From JAUVKA01 sp964465145 (GTDB lineage: Bacteria; Bacteroidota; Bacteroidia; Bacteroidales; UBA12481): a DNA stretch of 26,736 nt. The notes beneath the pieces are model-generated. The model was given only the letters and a program-made list of their open reading frames with translations, had not been told where the DNA came from and made no database searches. Shown here one piece after another: positions 7,814-15,114 of the stretch (the stretch's first letter is position 1; the number at the start of each line of letters is the position of its first letter). The stretch is taken from positions 1 through 26,736 of the forward strand of contig CAYXJR010000060.1 of NCBI GenBank assembly GCA_964465145.1, in the 5' to 3' direction. The position numbers and the translations under genes are program-made.

Positions 7814-9084
7814 TAAAGTTCTTATTTAAAGGCCTCATTAGAGACCGCCACAGAAGCGTACTCCCTATCATTGTTGTTGTACTGGGAGTGGTGTTAACAG
7901 TTTTTATGCATGCCTATCTCACAGGTGTACTGGGTGATATGGTTGACATGAATGCCCGTTTTACAACAGGGCATGTAAAAGTCATGACTAATGCATATGC
8001 TGAGGACGAAGATCAGATGCCAAACGACCTGGCTTTATTTAATATTAGCGACTTGAAGGAAAAACTGTCAACCGATTTTCCCGGTATGGAGTGGACTCCG
8101 CGCATACGGTTCGGGGGATTAATTGACATCCCTGATGAAAATGGAGAAACAAGGGCCCAGGGCCCAGGGATAGGATGGGGATTGGATTTGTTAAGCCAGG
8201 AAAGCAAAGAGATCGAGAGATTTAATCTCAGATCTTCGCTTGTGAAGGGTGAAATTCCTGACCAGCCGGGGGAAGCACTGCTGAGTGATCAATTTGCTGA
8301 AAAGCTGGATGTTAAACCTGGTGATCAGATTACATTGTTTGGGTCGACAGCCAGCGGAGGTATGGCATTTTATAATTTCACGCTTTCCGGTACAGTCAGG
8401 TTTGGTACTAGCGCCCTTGACAAGGGAGCAATTATCGTTGATATTGAAGATGCAATGATTGCCCTTGATATGCCTGATGGCGCTGGTGAATTACTGGGGT
8501 ATTTTGAGGATGGACAATATAATGATGAAGATGCTATTGCGGTAACTCAGCAGTTTAATTCCGGCTATTCAGTTGCTGAAGATCCATTTGCACCCCAGGC
8601 ATTTACTCTTAAGGATTTATCCAAATTAAGCTCATACCTGGATTTTGCCGACAATATGGTTGCTTTAATAGTTTCAATATTTGTTCTTGCAATGTCCCTT
8701 GTTTTATGGAATGCAGGATTACTCGGAGGATTGAGAAGATATGGAGAAGTGGGAGTCCGACTGGCAATGGGGGAAACAAAAAACCATGTTTACAGGAGCA
8801 TGATCCTGGAATCAGTTTTGATAGGGATTATTGGAAGTATTATAGGAGCCGGGATCGGACTATCACTATCCTACTGGATGCAGAATAATGGAATCGATAT
8901 CTCAGGAATGATGCAGAATAATTCCATAATGATGCCCTCAGTTTTTAGAAGCAAAGTTACACCGACTACCTATTATATTGGTTTTATACCTGGGGTATTT
9001 GCTACTGTATTAGGGACTATGCTGGCTGGTATAGGGATCTATAAAAGAAAAACAGCAAGATTATTTAAAGAATTAGAAGCATGA
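7810..9084 (+). CDS. ABC permease, FtsX/LolE type (second of pair)
   Basis: A 424-residue partner permease with the same topology: N-terminal helix at about 17-37, a periplasmic domain of about 240 residues, and three C-terminal helices. The coupling segment LRRYGEVGVRLAMGETKNHV follows the second helix. It is only loosely similar to the first permease, as expected for a LolC/LolE-like heterodimer. ATGA overlaps join it to the genes on both sides (7810-7813 and 9081-9084), so stoichiometric production with the LolA-like protein is likely. It lacks the N-terminal ATPase fusion seen in MacB. The cargo is unknown; the neighbours favour something hydrophobic passed to a periplasmic carrier. Confidence 0.88.
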   Translation: MIKFLFKGLIRDRHRSVLPIIVVVLGVVLTVFMHAYLTGVLGDMVDMNARFTTGHVKVMTNAYAEDEDQMPNDLALFNISDLKEKLSTDFPGMEWTPRIRFGGLIDIPDENGETRAQGPGIGWGLDLLSQESKEIERFNLRSSLVKGEIPDQPGEALLSDQFAEKLDVKPGDQITLFGSTASGGMAFYNFTLSGTVRFGTSALDKGAIIVDIEDAMIALDMPDGAGELLGYFEDGQYNDEDAIAVTQQFNSGYSVAEDPFAPQAFTLKDLSKLSSYLDFADNMVALIVSIFVLAMSLVLWNAGLLGGLRRYGEVGVRLAMGETKNHVYRSMILESVLIGIIGSIIGAGIGLSLSYWMQNNGIDISGMMQNNSIMMPSVFRSKVTPTTYYIGFIPGVFATVLGTMLAGIGIYKRKTARLFKELEA

Positions 9085-9815
9085 GAACACTATTGATATT
9101 GAGTGGATTACTTATCTGCTCCCAGGGATTTGCACAGAACCCCACAGCTTTACAGATTTTAGATCAGATAGATAAAAATATGTCATCGGATAATCGTGTA
9201 TTTACCTCTGAAATGACTGTTCATGCGGCCAGGGGATCACGAACTATGGAGCTGAAATCGTGGACTGCAGGGGATAATCAATCTTTTTCTGAATATTTGG
9301 CCCCGGCCAGGGAAAAGGGAACCAAAATGCTGAAACTGGAAGACCAGTTATGGATGTATTCTCCTTCAACCGACCGGATAATCCAGATATCAGGACATAT
9401 GCTGAGGCAATCGGTGATGGGATCAGATCTCTCATATGAAGATATGATGGAGGACCGGAAGTTAACAGATATTTATGATGCTGAACTTACCGGTTCTGAA
9501 GATATTGACGGTGTTGATTGTTATGTCATCAGCCTGAAGGCTAAAGTTTCCGATGTGGCCTATGCTGGCAGGAAACAATGGATTGATAAATCAAAGCTGG
9601 TCCCCCTTAAGGAAGAACTTTATGCCAAAGGAGGCACCCTTTTAAAAAGAACAGAATTATCGGAGGTTAAGAAGATTGAGGGTAGATGGTTCCCGACGAA
9701 GATCCATTACAAGGATATGCTCAAAAGAGGTGACGGAACGGAATTCATAATCACTGATATCCAGTTTAATGTAAATATCCCGGAATATATATTTACCAAG
9801 GCGTCGCTAAAATAA
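9081..9815 (+). CDS. LolA-like periplasmic protein (outer-membrane lipoprotein-sorting family), module A
   Basis: A 244-residue protein with a signal peptide (1-18, ending GFAQ). The rest fits the LolA/LppX-type open beta-barrel fold used to carry lipids or lipoproteins across the periplasm. Family-like points: P75, KGTKML (79-84), W91 followed by YSP, and MGSDLS (113-118). The same points (P82, KGTAML, W103, MGSEFS) occur in the protein at 14326-15114, so the two are homologous. It is not the housekeeping LolA, which is shorter and lacks this motif set. It overlaps the permease by four bases. It probably receives or presents the cargo of the ABC permease pair. Confidence 0.82.
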   Translation: MRTLLILSGLLICSQGFAQNPTALQILDQIDKNMSSDNRVFTSEMTVHAARGSRTMELKSWTAGDNQSFSEYLAPAREKGTKMLKLEDQLWMYSPSTDRIIQISGHMLRQSVMGSDLSYEDMMEDRKLTDIYDAELTGSEDIDGVDCYVISLKAKVSDVAYAGRKQWIDKSKLVPLKEELYAKGGTLLKRTELSEVKKIEGRWFPTKIHYKDMLKRGDGTEFIITDIQFNVNIPEYIFTKASLK

Positions 9816-9871
9816 GGCAGAAGGCAAAAGGCAAAAGTAAGTCGTAAGTAACAGGTTTAAAGTATAAAGTG
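9816..9871. repeat. Heptamer array E (GGCAAAA, GTAAGTC, TAAAGTA)
   Basis: GGCAGAA, GGCAAAA and GGCAAAA (9816-9836), GTAAGTC and GTAAGTA (9837-9850), then TAAAGTA and TAAAGTG (9858-9871). It begins at the first base after the stop codon of the LolA-like gene. The GGCAAAA unit is shared with array K, 13 kb away, in the same orientation. Confidence 0.9.
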
Positions 9872-9890
9872 TGTACAGGAAGAAATGGCC

Positions 9891-9939
9891 CTTGAATCAC
9901 CTCGAATCACCCTGAATCACCTGAATCATCTTGTGTCAC
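9891..9939. repeat. Decamer array F (nTGAATCACC)
   Basis: CTTGAATCAC, CTCGAATCAC and CCTGAATCAC repeat with a 10-bp period (9891-9920), followed by decayed copies that reach the 3' end of the DUF4249-like gene. This array departs from the 7-bp rule. Confidence 0.8.
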
Positions 9940-10925
9940 CAGTTCACAAAGCCAAGATCCTTCGTGTACTGTCCCTTTGCCAGGGAATCAAGCTCCAGGT
10001 ATCCCAGCCCAAACCAGGTCTCAGCTTTGGATCTGGCTCCGAAAAGCCCCATTCCATTAACGATGTTATTGAATTGAACACCGGCATGGTCCAGGGATTT
10101 GACAAGATTTGTAAGTCTGTAGGTATAAAGAATTCCATCACAGGAATAAAAATGAACCTTTATGCGATCAAAAGTTCTGAACCTGACAGCCTTTTCCGGA
10201 TCCAGATTAGCTGCAATTTTTATCATCAGATTGGTTCCTGTAATGTAATCTGTAAAAGGAGAATGGTGATAACCAGGTATACTATGAAATTCCTTCCAGC
10301 TCACCGATCGTTGTTGAACAGAATCATCATAATGATCTGAATAACAAAACTCCAGATACATTTCATGATAAGCTCCATGTGCACTCCATTTTATCTCAAA
10401 TGATTTATCCCCAAAAAAGTATGCGGTTTCACCATCCCTTCTGGGATTCATAATCTTTATTGGTCCCAGTGGAATAGTTTGAGAAAAAACAACCGGCTGC
10501 CCGGGAATATCAATGATCAGCTTAACAACATCGTTGGGATTTGGATCACTGAATAGCCCCATGGTACTCTCATTTTTTGGCAAATAGAAATGTGGGTTCG
10601 GGGTGGATGGAAATAAGCCATCTTCTCTTAGAATATCATATGGAATTAGCTCAGCCCTGTCAAAGATATAGTCACCATTCCATCTCTCAAGAAAAACACG
10701 TGCACCCGGGAAAACCAATGAATCGGTCGATATATTTTGGCTAACCAGCCCTTTGTCAAGAATAAATGATTTTGTGAGCTTAACCCAATGTGCAGTGTCA
10801 GAATTGTCCAGTAAACCATAAACAACCGGTACCGGATCCATAGGCAGAACAGGATCCAATTCATTCTCACAACTGAAAAATAAAATCAATATAAAAGAGG
10901 TTAATATATATTTTAAACTATTCAT
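9936..10925 (-). CDS. DUF4249-like lipoprotein
   Basis: A 329-residue predicted lipoprotein with signal peptide and lipobox (LFFSC, cysteine about residue 19). The segment after it, ENELDP followed by PVVYGLLDNSDTAHWVKLTKSF, and the spaced beta-strands after it (VFPGARVFLERW, FYLP, VVKLIIDIPG) match the general pattern of the Bacteroidota DUF4249 family, proteins of unknown function often encoded next to TonB-dependent receptors. No receptor gene is present here. It lies 38 bp downstream of the second FISUMP lipoprotein on the same strand, with heptamer array G between them, and may be cotranscribed. The family call is by eye and moderate. Confidence 0.6.
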   Translation of the reverse strand: MNSLKYILTSFILILFFSCENELDPVLPMDPVPVVYGLLDNSDTAHWVKLTKSFILDKGLVSQNISTDSLVFPGARVFLERWNGDYIFDRAELIPYDILREDGLFPSTPNPHFYLPKNESTMGLFSDPNPNDVVKLIIDIPGQPVVFSQTIPLGPIKIMNPRRDGETAYFFGDKSFEIKWSAHGAYHEMYLEFCYSDHYDDSVQQRSVSWKEFHSIPGYHHSPFTDYITGTNLMIKIAANLDPEKAVRFRTFDRIKVHFYSCDGILYTYRLTNLVKSLDHAGVQFNNIVNGMGLFGARSKAETWFGLGYLELDSLAKGQYTKDLGFVNW

Positions 10926-10941
10926 TCAATCTCATAACTAA

Positions 10942-10969
10942 TTAACCATTAACCATTAACCATTCACTC
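10942..10969. repeat. Heptamer array G (TTAACCA)
   Basis: Three perfect TTAACCA units (10942-10962) followed by TTCACTC (10963-10969). The last unit contains the stop codon of the minus-strand FISUMP gene, so the array abuts the coding end. Confidence 0.9.
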
Positions 10970-11956
10970 CCTGTCCTGAAAACACCTAATATAGCTTGCA
11001 TACGTATATAGTGGATCCTGGATCGAGTAGTCCGCCCTTCGGTAAAGATGTTGAACAATTTCCCAATTAAAGCGTTGGAATACAATTCTTTGGATACGCT
11101 TGTCCGGGTCCTGGAATATTGTAAATGGTTTATCAGATACCCAATAAGCAACTTTGGACTGCTCGTAAAAATAGCCCGTTGTAGAGTCGCCGGGATTAAC
11201 GAAATTCATCATTCCGTAAAATTCAAGATTGAAAGCGGATGGTGATTCCGGGCCAAGGTAGTACAGTAAGTCTATCCCTGAGCTTCTGAAAATGCTCAGT
11301 GCATCCTCCCACTCACTAACTTCCGGTACATGCCATCCGGGGGGACAAAGGCCCTGTAAACCTGGCTTGTAATCATAATCCAGGGCTTCATCCCAGGTAT
11401 AAAGCCCACCGTATGATAATTTATCCTCAGAGTTTTTAAAGCTGTAATATTCAGCCTGGTCATTATCTGTCTGCCACAGAGAATCGGGGATATGGAGCCC
11501 ATACCTCAGGTTATCAGTCATTAACCAGTAACCATTGATCCTCGCTGTTTTATAAACCATTCCGTCACGGGGATCAACCAATGAATCGAGAAAAGGATTA
11601 TCTACATAAAGAATAATTGTATCCGGGATTAAAGAAGTCAAGCCTTTAGGATCGACTGCCTCCATCATAATGATCCTTGTTCCCTTGCTCCTAAACCGCA
11701 TTGCGTACTCTTTTTGCTGGGAATAATCTGTATCCCAATTAGAATCCCCATCCCAATCCCAGCGAACCTGTATGCCAAAATCCGGACTTTCAGGATCATA
11801 AGTTTCCCTGGCATCAAAATAAAAAACAGTGAGGCTGTCGCCCTGGTGGGGTGAAACTGTGAAAAGGGGTACGGGCGGCAGATTATCTTTCTGACAAGCA
11901 CAGAGGCCTATGCCCATAACAATCGAAACCCTTACCCATACAGAAAAGCGCTGCAT
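10964..11956 (-). CDS. PKD/FISUMP-domain surface lipoprotein, paralogue 2
   Basis: A 330-residue predicted lipoprotein with signal peptide and lipobox LCAC (C21). It has a PKD-like domain (about 27-118, with FDARETYDPESPD and VRWDWDGD) and then directly a Fibrobacter-succinogenes major domain (about 125-330: DPRDGMVYKT, YWLMTDNLRY, CPPGWHVPEVSEW, final YIRCFQDRE). It is a paralogue of 1059-2237 but lacks the middle fibronectin-like domain. The C-terminal half is more divergent; the usual GR-rich segment near the end is poorly kept. It is the first gene of a likely pair with the DUF4249-like lipoprotein. Location is probably periplasmic or surface-exposed; function is unknown. Confidence 0.82.
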   Translation of the reverse strand: MQRFSVWVRVSIVMGIGLCACQKDNLPPVPLFTVSPHQGDSLTVFYFDARETYDPESPDFGIQVRWDWDGDSNWDTDYSQQKEYAMRFRSKGTRIIMMEAVDPKGLTSLIPDTIILYVDNPFLDSLVDPRDGMVYKTARINGYWLMTDNLRYGLHIPDSLWQTDNDQAEYYSFKNSEDKLSYGGLYTWDEALDYDYKPGLQGLCPPGWHVPEVSEWEDALSIFRSSGIDLLYYLGPESPSAFNLEFYGMMNFVNPGDSTTGYFYEQSKVAYWVSDKPFTIFQDPDKRIQRIVFQRFNWEIVQHLYRRADYSIQDPLYTYASYIRCFQDRE

Positions 11957-12069
11957 CGTTATATAAATGTTGAAATACTAAAAACAGGGGGACGGTTTCC
12001 GGTATGAAGGTAATAAAAATGTTAATTTCCTGTTTACGACTAGCCCGGGTATTGGTTTTACTTATTTTA

Positions 12070-14130
12070 TCAATTGATATGGAATAATCGAATAGAGGGA
12101 ACTGTTTGTTTTTCTATTCCAGGCCCATCCCACGACAGGTTAAGTAAATTTCCTCCGGTATTTTCAAAGAAGCTGATTCGAATAGCATGGATTCCCTTTC
12201 CCAGGGGTATCTCTCCTGACAATTCTTTAGCACTGTGAAGGCCGTCGTTATCTATTAAAACCTCGTCTCCCAGATACATCTTGCTTCCATCATCGGATGT
12301 GAGATAAAAAGTATAAACACCATCCTGAGGGATTTCAATAAATCCCTGATAATCAATCGAAAAATTTTCTTCAATCTCCTTGGCGGCCAGGTCGAAATTT
12401 TCTACAACTCCTTGTTTTTTAGGGCTCATCCCGGAGAAGGATGGGATTTTATCCCACTCTCCTTCGTAATAATTGTATTTAAGACCGGTTTTCAAGCCTG
12501 GCAAAGAATTACCTGAAATCGGGATTACCTTACTAAAGGTCCTATAAACAGTATTGCTTATGGGTTTTTCTGCGACGAAACAGCAAGCGGCTATTGTGGT
12601 GGTTTCAGTAAGAATAATAGGACCGGAATAAACAGGGGAGTTCTCATTCGGTTCACTACCATCCATTGTATAGCGGATTTGGGACTTGTCTTCATCTTTT
12701 ATGATCTGTATTTCCAAATCCTGAACAAAATTGGATTTGCCGGCTTCGATTTTAGGTGCTTCATAAACTACCGCATCGCCCACAATATCAAGGATCACGA
12801 TAGAATTGACAAGATCCGGAGCTTTCCCTGGCAAAGCAATCTCAACAGCATCTCTTTTCCTTGTAATCGTTAGTTCCTCCTGATTAGGATCAGCAAGGAT
12901 AAAGCTCCTGATAGGCTGGCTTCCTAATCCTGGAACCAGTAATTTACCATCTTCAGGCCAATCGAAAACGTGTAAATACAAACGAGTTCCTCCTTCAAGA
13001 GATTTCTGGGTGCAACGACCCCATTCAAGATTCTTGAAAGGACTGCCCTGTGTTTCATAAATAGCCTCGCCGTTTATATCCATCCACCGACCGATATCGG
13101 CCAGACGATCAATGCTTTCCTGAGGAAAAGTTCCTTCTGCAGTTGGCCCCACATTAAGAAGAAAGTTACCCCCCTTGGAGGCAATATCTGCAAGTTTTTG
13201 TAACAGATCCTTACTCGTTTTGAAATTTTTATCCAGGAGGTTATATCCCCAGTGATCATTCATTGTCATGCAGGATTCCCAATCTACACCTGGAAGACCT
13301 GTGGCGGGTATTGTTTGTTCAGGAGTCCCAAAATCACCTCCAAATCCTCCTTCCTGTGTGAGTCCTTCCATTCCTGCACGGCTGGCTCCCACACGGTTAT
13401 TAATTATGATATCAGGTTGGAGACTACGGACATAATTGTAAATTTCTTCACCATAAACATTGTTCCATGTATTTTCCCATTCACCGTCGAACCACAATAC
13501 TCCAATTGGCCCGTACCTGGTAAGTAGTTCTTTTAACTCCTTTTTCATGTACTCAACATACCTGTCGAAATCAGCTCCTTCCACTGTCCGGTCCTTTTCC
13601 CAGTTTCTTCGGGGCAGGTAATCTGGATGATGCCAGTCCATAATGGAGTGATACCAACAGATCTTTATTCCCGCATCATGACATGCATCAGCTAATTCCT
13701 TCATAATGTCCCTTTTAAATGGGGTCGACATCACGTCAAAATCCGTTTGTTTTGAGTCAAAAAGGCAGAATCCATCATGGTGTTTTGAGGTTATGGTAAT
13801 GTATTTCATGCCCGCTGATTTGGCCATTTTAACCCATTCAACGGCATCAAATTTCACAGGATTAAAATCATCGAGGAACTTTTCATAAGTTTCGAGAGGT
13901 ATTTGCGCTGTTGTCCGAATCCATTCGGCATGGTTAGTTCCTCCATTCCATTGTCCGGCAGGTACTGAATAGAGCCCCCAATGAATAAACATACCAAAAC
14001 GTGCATCCCTCCACCATTCCATCCTGGCGTCTTTATCCCTGGCCGTTTCTATCCCTGGTTCATATTTAGTTGTCTGGCAGGCAACAAGGGCTGCCATGGC
14101 TATTAATAAAGAAAATTTTTTCATGACCAT
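12070..14130 (-). CDS. Alpha-L-fucosidase (GH29) with chitobiase-type and PA14 domains
   Basis: A 686-residue secreted glycosidase. The lipobox LVAC gives C18, so it is lipid-anchored. The GH29 catalytic domain (about 35-350) shows WWRDARFGMFIHWG, the TSKHHDGFCLF segment (H117, H118) and VLWFDGEW with the candidate nucleophile D215, then a C-terminal beta-sandwich to about 450. Next comes a chitobiase/hexosaminidase C-terminal-like module (about 470-530, YTMDGSEP) and a PA14 domain (about 550-686, with TFYLTSDDGSKMYLGD), usually carbohydrate-binding. It should remove terminal alpha-L-fucose from glycans. The start may be the ATG two codons downstream (MKK). The gene stands alone on its strand, with no transporter pair beside it. 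Confidence 0.93.
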   Translation of the reverse strand: MVMKKFSLLIAMAALVACQTTKYEPGIETARDKDARMEWWRDARFGMFIHWGLYSVPAGQWNGGTNHAEWIRTTAQIPLETYEKFLDDFNPVKFDAVEWVKMAKSAGMKYITITSKHHDGFCLFDSKQTDFDVMSTPFKRDIMKELADACHDAGIKICWYHSIMDWHHPDYLPRRNWEKDRTVEGADFDRYVEYMKKELKELLTRYGPIGVLWFDGEWENTWNNVYGEEIYNYVRSLQPDIIINNRVGASRAGMEGLTQEGGFGGDFGTPEQTIPATGLPGVDWESCMTMNDHWGYNLLDKNFKTSKDLLQKLADIASKGGNFLLNVGPTAEGTFPQESIDRLADIGRWMDINGEAIYETQGSPFKNLEWGRCTQKSLEGGTRLYLHVFDWPEDGKLLVPGLGSQPIRSFILADPNQEELTITRKRDAVEIALPGKAPDLVNSIVILDIVGDAVVYEAPKIEAGKSNFVQDLEIQIIKDEDKSQIRYTMDGSEPNENSPVYSGPIILTETTTIAACCFVAEKPISNTVYRTFSKVIPISGNSLPGLKTGLKYNYYEGEWDKIPSFSGMSPKKQGVVENFDLAAKEIEENFSIDYQGFIEIPQDGVYTFYLTSDDGSKMYLGDEVLIDNDGLHSAKELSGEIPLGKGIHAIRISFFENTGGNLLNLSWDGPGIEKQTVPSIRLFHIN

Positions 14131-14146
14131 CAGTTTCTAATTTCAA

Positions 14147-14154
14147 CAAAAATA
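14147..14154 (-). promoter_or_regulatory. Candidate -7 box of the fucosidase gene
   Basis: On the minus strand the sequence is TATTTTTG, a full match to the Bacteroidota -7 consensus TAnnTTTG, 16 bases before the start codon. No TTG is found at the expected -33 distance, so support is partial. Confidence 0.35.
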
Positions 14155-14201
14155 AAATTAGACTAATTATTGTTTCTATTCACATATAATTGTCATTATT
14201 A

Positions 14202-14220
14202 TGGCTTTTTTACAAAGCCA
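14202..14220. terminator. Hairpin between the module B operon and the fucosidase gene
   Basis: TGGCTTT-TTTAC-AAAGCCA is a perfect 7-bp stem in the 195-bp gap. It lies about 105 bases past the stop of the LolA-like gene on the minus strand. No T-run follows it in that direction, so it is a weak candidate for the operon's end. Confidence 0.3.
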
Positions 14221-14325
14221 GGGAATGAAAAATACATCTGAACGCTATTAACCTGAATACAACTGAAATCCCCCTTAATAATTTTCGCAAGTTCGAGCGG
14301 GGTAAAAAAATTGCTTTAGTGTCTT

Positions 14326-15114
14326 TTATTGTCTTTCAAGAAAAGCGATAGTGAAAAATTCATCCGGAACAGCCGGATTAAACTGAACCTCCTCCATGTC
14401 CATAACACTGAACCGATTATTCTGAAGGTTCTTGATTTCCATGTGTGTGATGAAGTATTTTTTATCCTTTGGATCAAGCATTTTTATGCCTGAATAAGAC
14501 ATTTCCTTCCAGGGTTCTTCATCCAGATCGAAGAAGAATGCTTGTCGTGGTACAAAGTCATTTTGTGATACCCACATATATTTATAAGCTACGCCGGTTT
14601 CATCGGCTGTTTCTTCTGATTTTGGAATAATTTTTATCTTCCAGCACATTTCCTTACCAATTTCTTCTTCACCGTCGAGCTCATAACTGAAATCATCGAT
14701 GGATCCGATAGACAGATCTCCATTGGAAAACTCAGATCCCATAAAGGATTTGCTTTTTTCAGAGCTGACAATCTTCCTGGTCTTTCTAAGGGCTGGAAGG
14801 CGTATCCACATATCATCATTACCAGTCTCATTATCAAAAATGAGCATTGCGGTTCCTTTCACATCAGCTGGTGAAACAAAAACGATCACTCGCTTCTCCG
14901 TCCCATCACTAAAAACCCTGGAAGCCATTGTTGTCACTCTTGTTCGAATATTTCCCTTCCCATCATTAATATCTAGCCTTGTTTTTGCTTCAAGTCCTTT
15001 GAGTTTGGTATTCGACATGGATTTTTCCATGATTTCCTTAGGGCTCAGATCAGTTTGAGCCAGAAGCGTTACTTGAATAAGCAGGAGGGTTATGAGAAGG
15101 ATATTTTTTTTCAT
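14326..15114 (-). CDS. LolA-like periplasmic protein (outer-membrane lipoprotein-sorting family), module B
   Basis: A 262-residue protein with a signal peptide (1-20, ending LLAQ) and a LolA/LppX-type fold, homologous to 9081-9815. Shared points are SPAD with P82, KGTAML (86-91), W103 followed by RLP, and FMGSEFS (124-130). It is the last gene of a minus-strand operon after an MMPL/RND pump. In other bacteria, proteins of this family are commonly encoded beside such pumps. It probably shuttles a hydrophobic molecule between pump and outer-membrane barrel. Its signal-peptide region overlaps the 3' end of the pump gene by 65 bases in another frame, which is unusually long. Confidence 0.83.
   Translation of the reverse strand: MKKNILLITLLLIQVTLLAQTDLSPKEIMEKSMSNTKLKGLEAKTRLDINDGKGNIRTRVTTMASRVFSDGTEKRVIVFVSPADVKGTAMLIFDNETGNDDMWIRLPALRKTRKIVSSEKSKSFMGSEFSNGDLSIGSIDDFSYELDGEEEIGKEMCWKIKIIPKSEETADETGVAYKYMWVSQNDFVPRQAFFFDLDEEPWKEMSYSGIKMLDPKDKKYFITHMEIKNLQNNRFSVMDMEEVQFNPAVPDEFFTIAFLERQ

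Noticed and set aside
5927..9084. Housekeeping LolCDE or a MacB-type antibiotic efflux operon
   Set aside because: The dedicated barrel, TetR regulator and non-canonical LolA-like gene do not fit housekeeping LolCDE. MacB is a single fused protein with a MacA adaptor, absent here.
9885..10340. 151-codon plus-strand frame opposite the DUF4249-like gene
   Set aside because: No recognisable motif. It starts in decamer repeats and is antisense to a well-supported lipoprotein gene.
14699..15058. 119-codon plus-strand frame opposite the LolA-like gene
   Set aside because: It is antisense to a gene with signal peptide and family motifs, and has no motif of its own.
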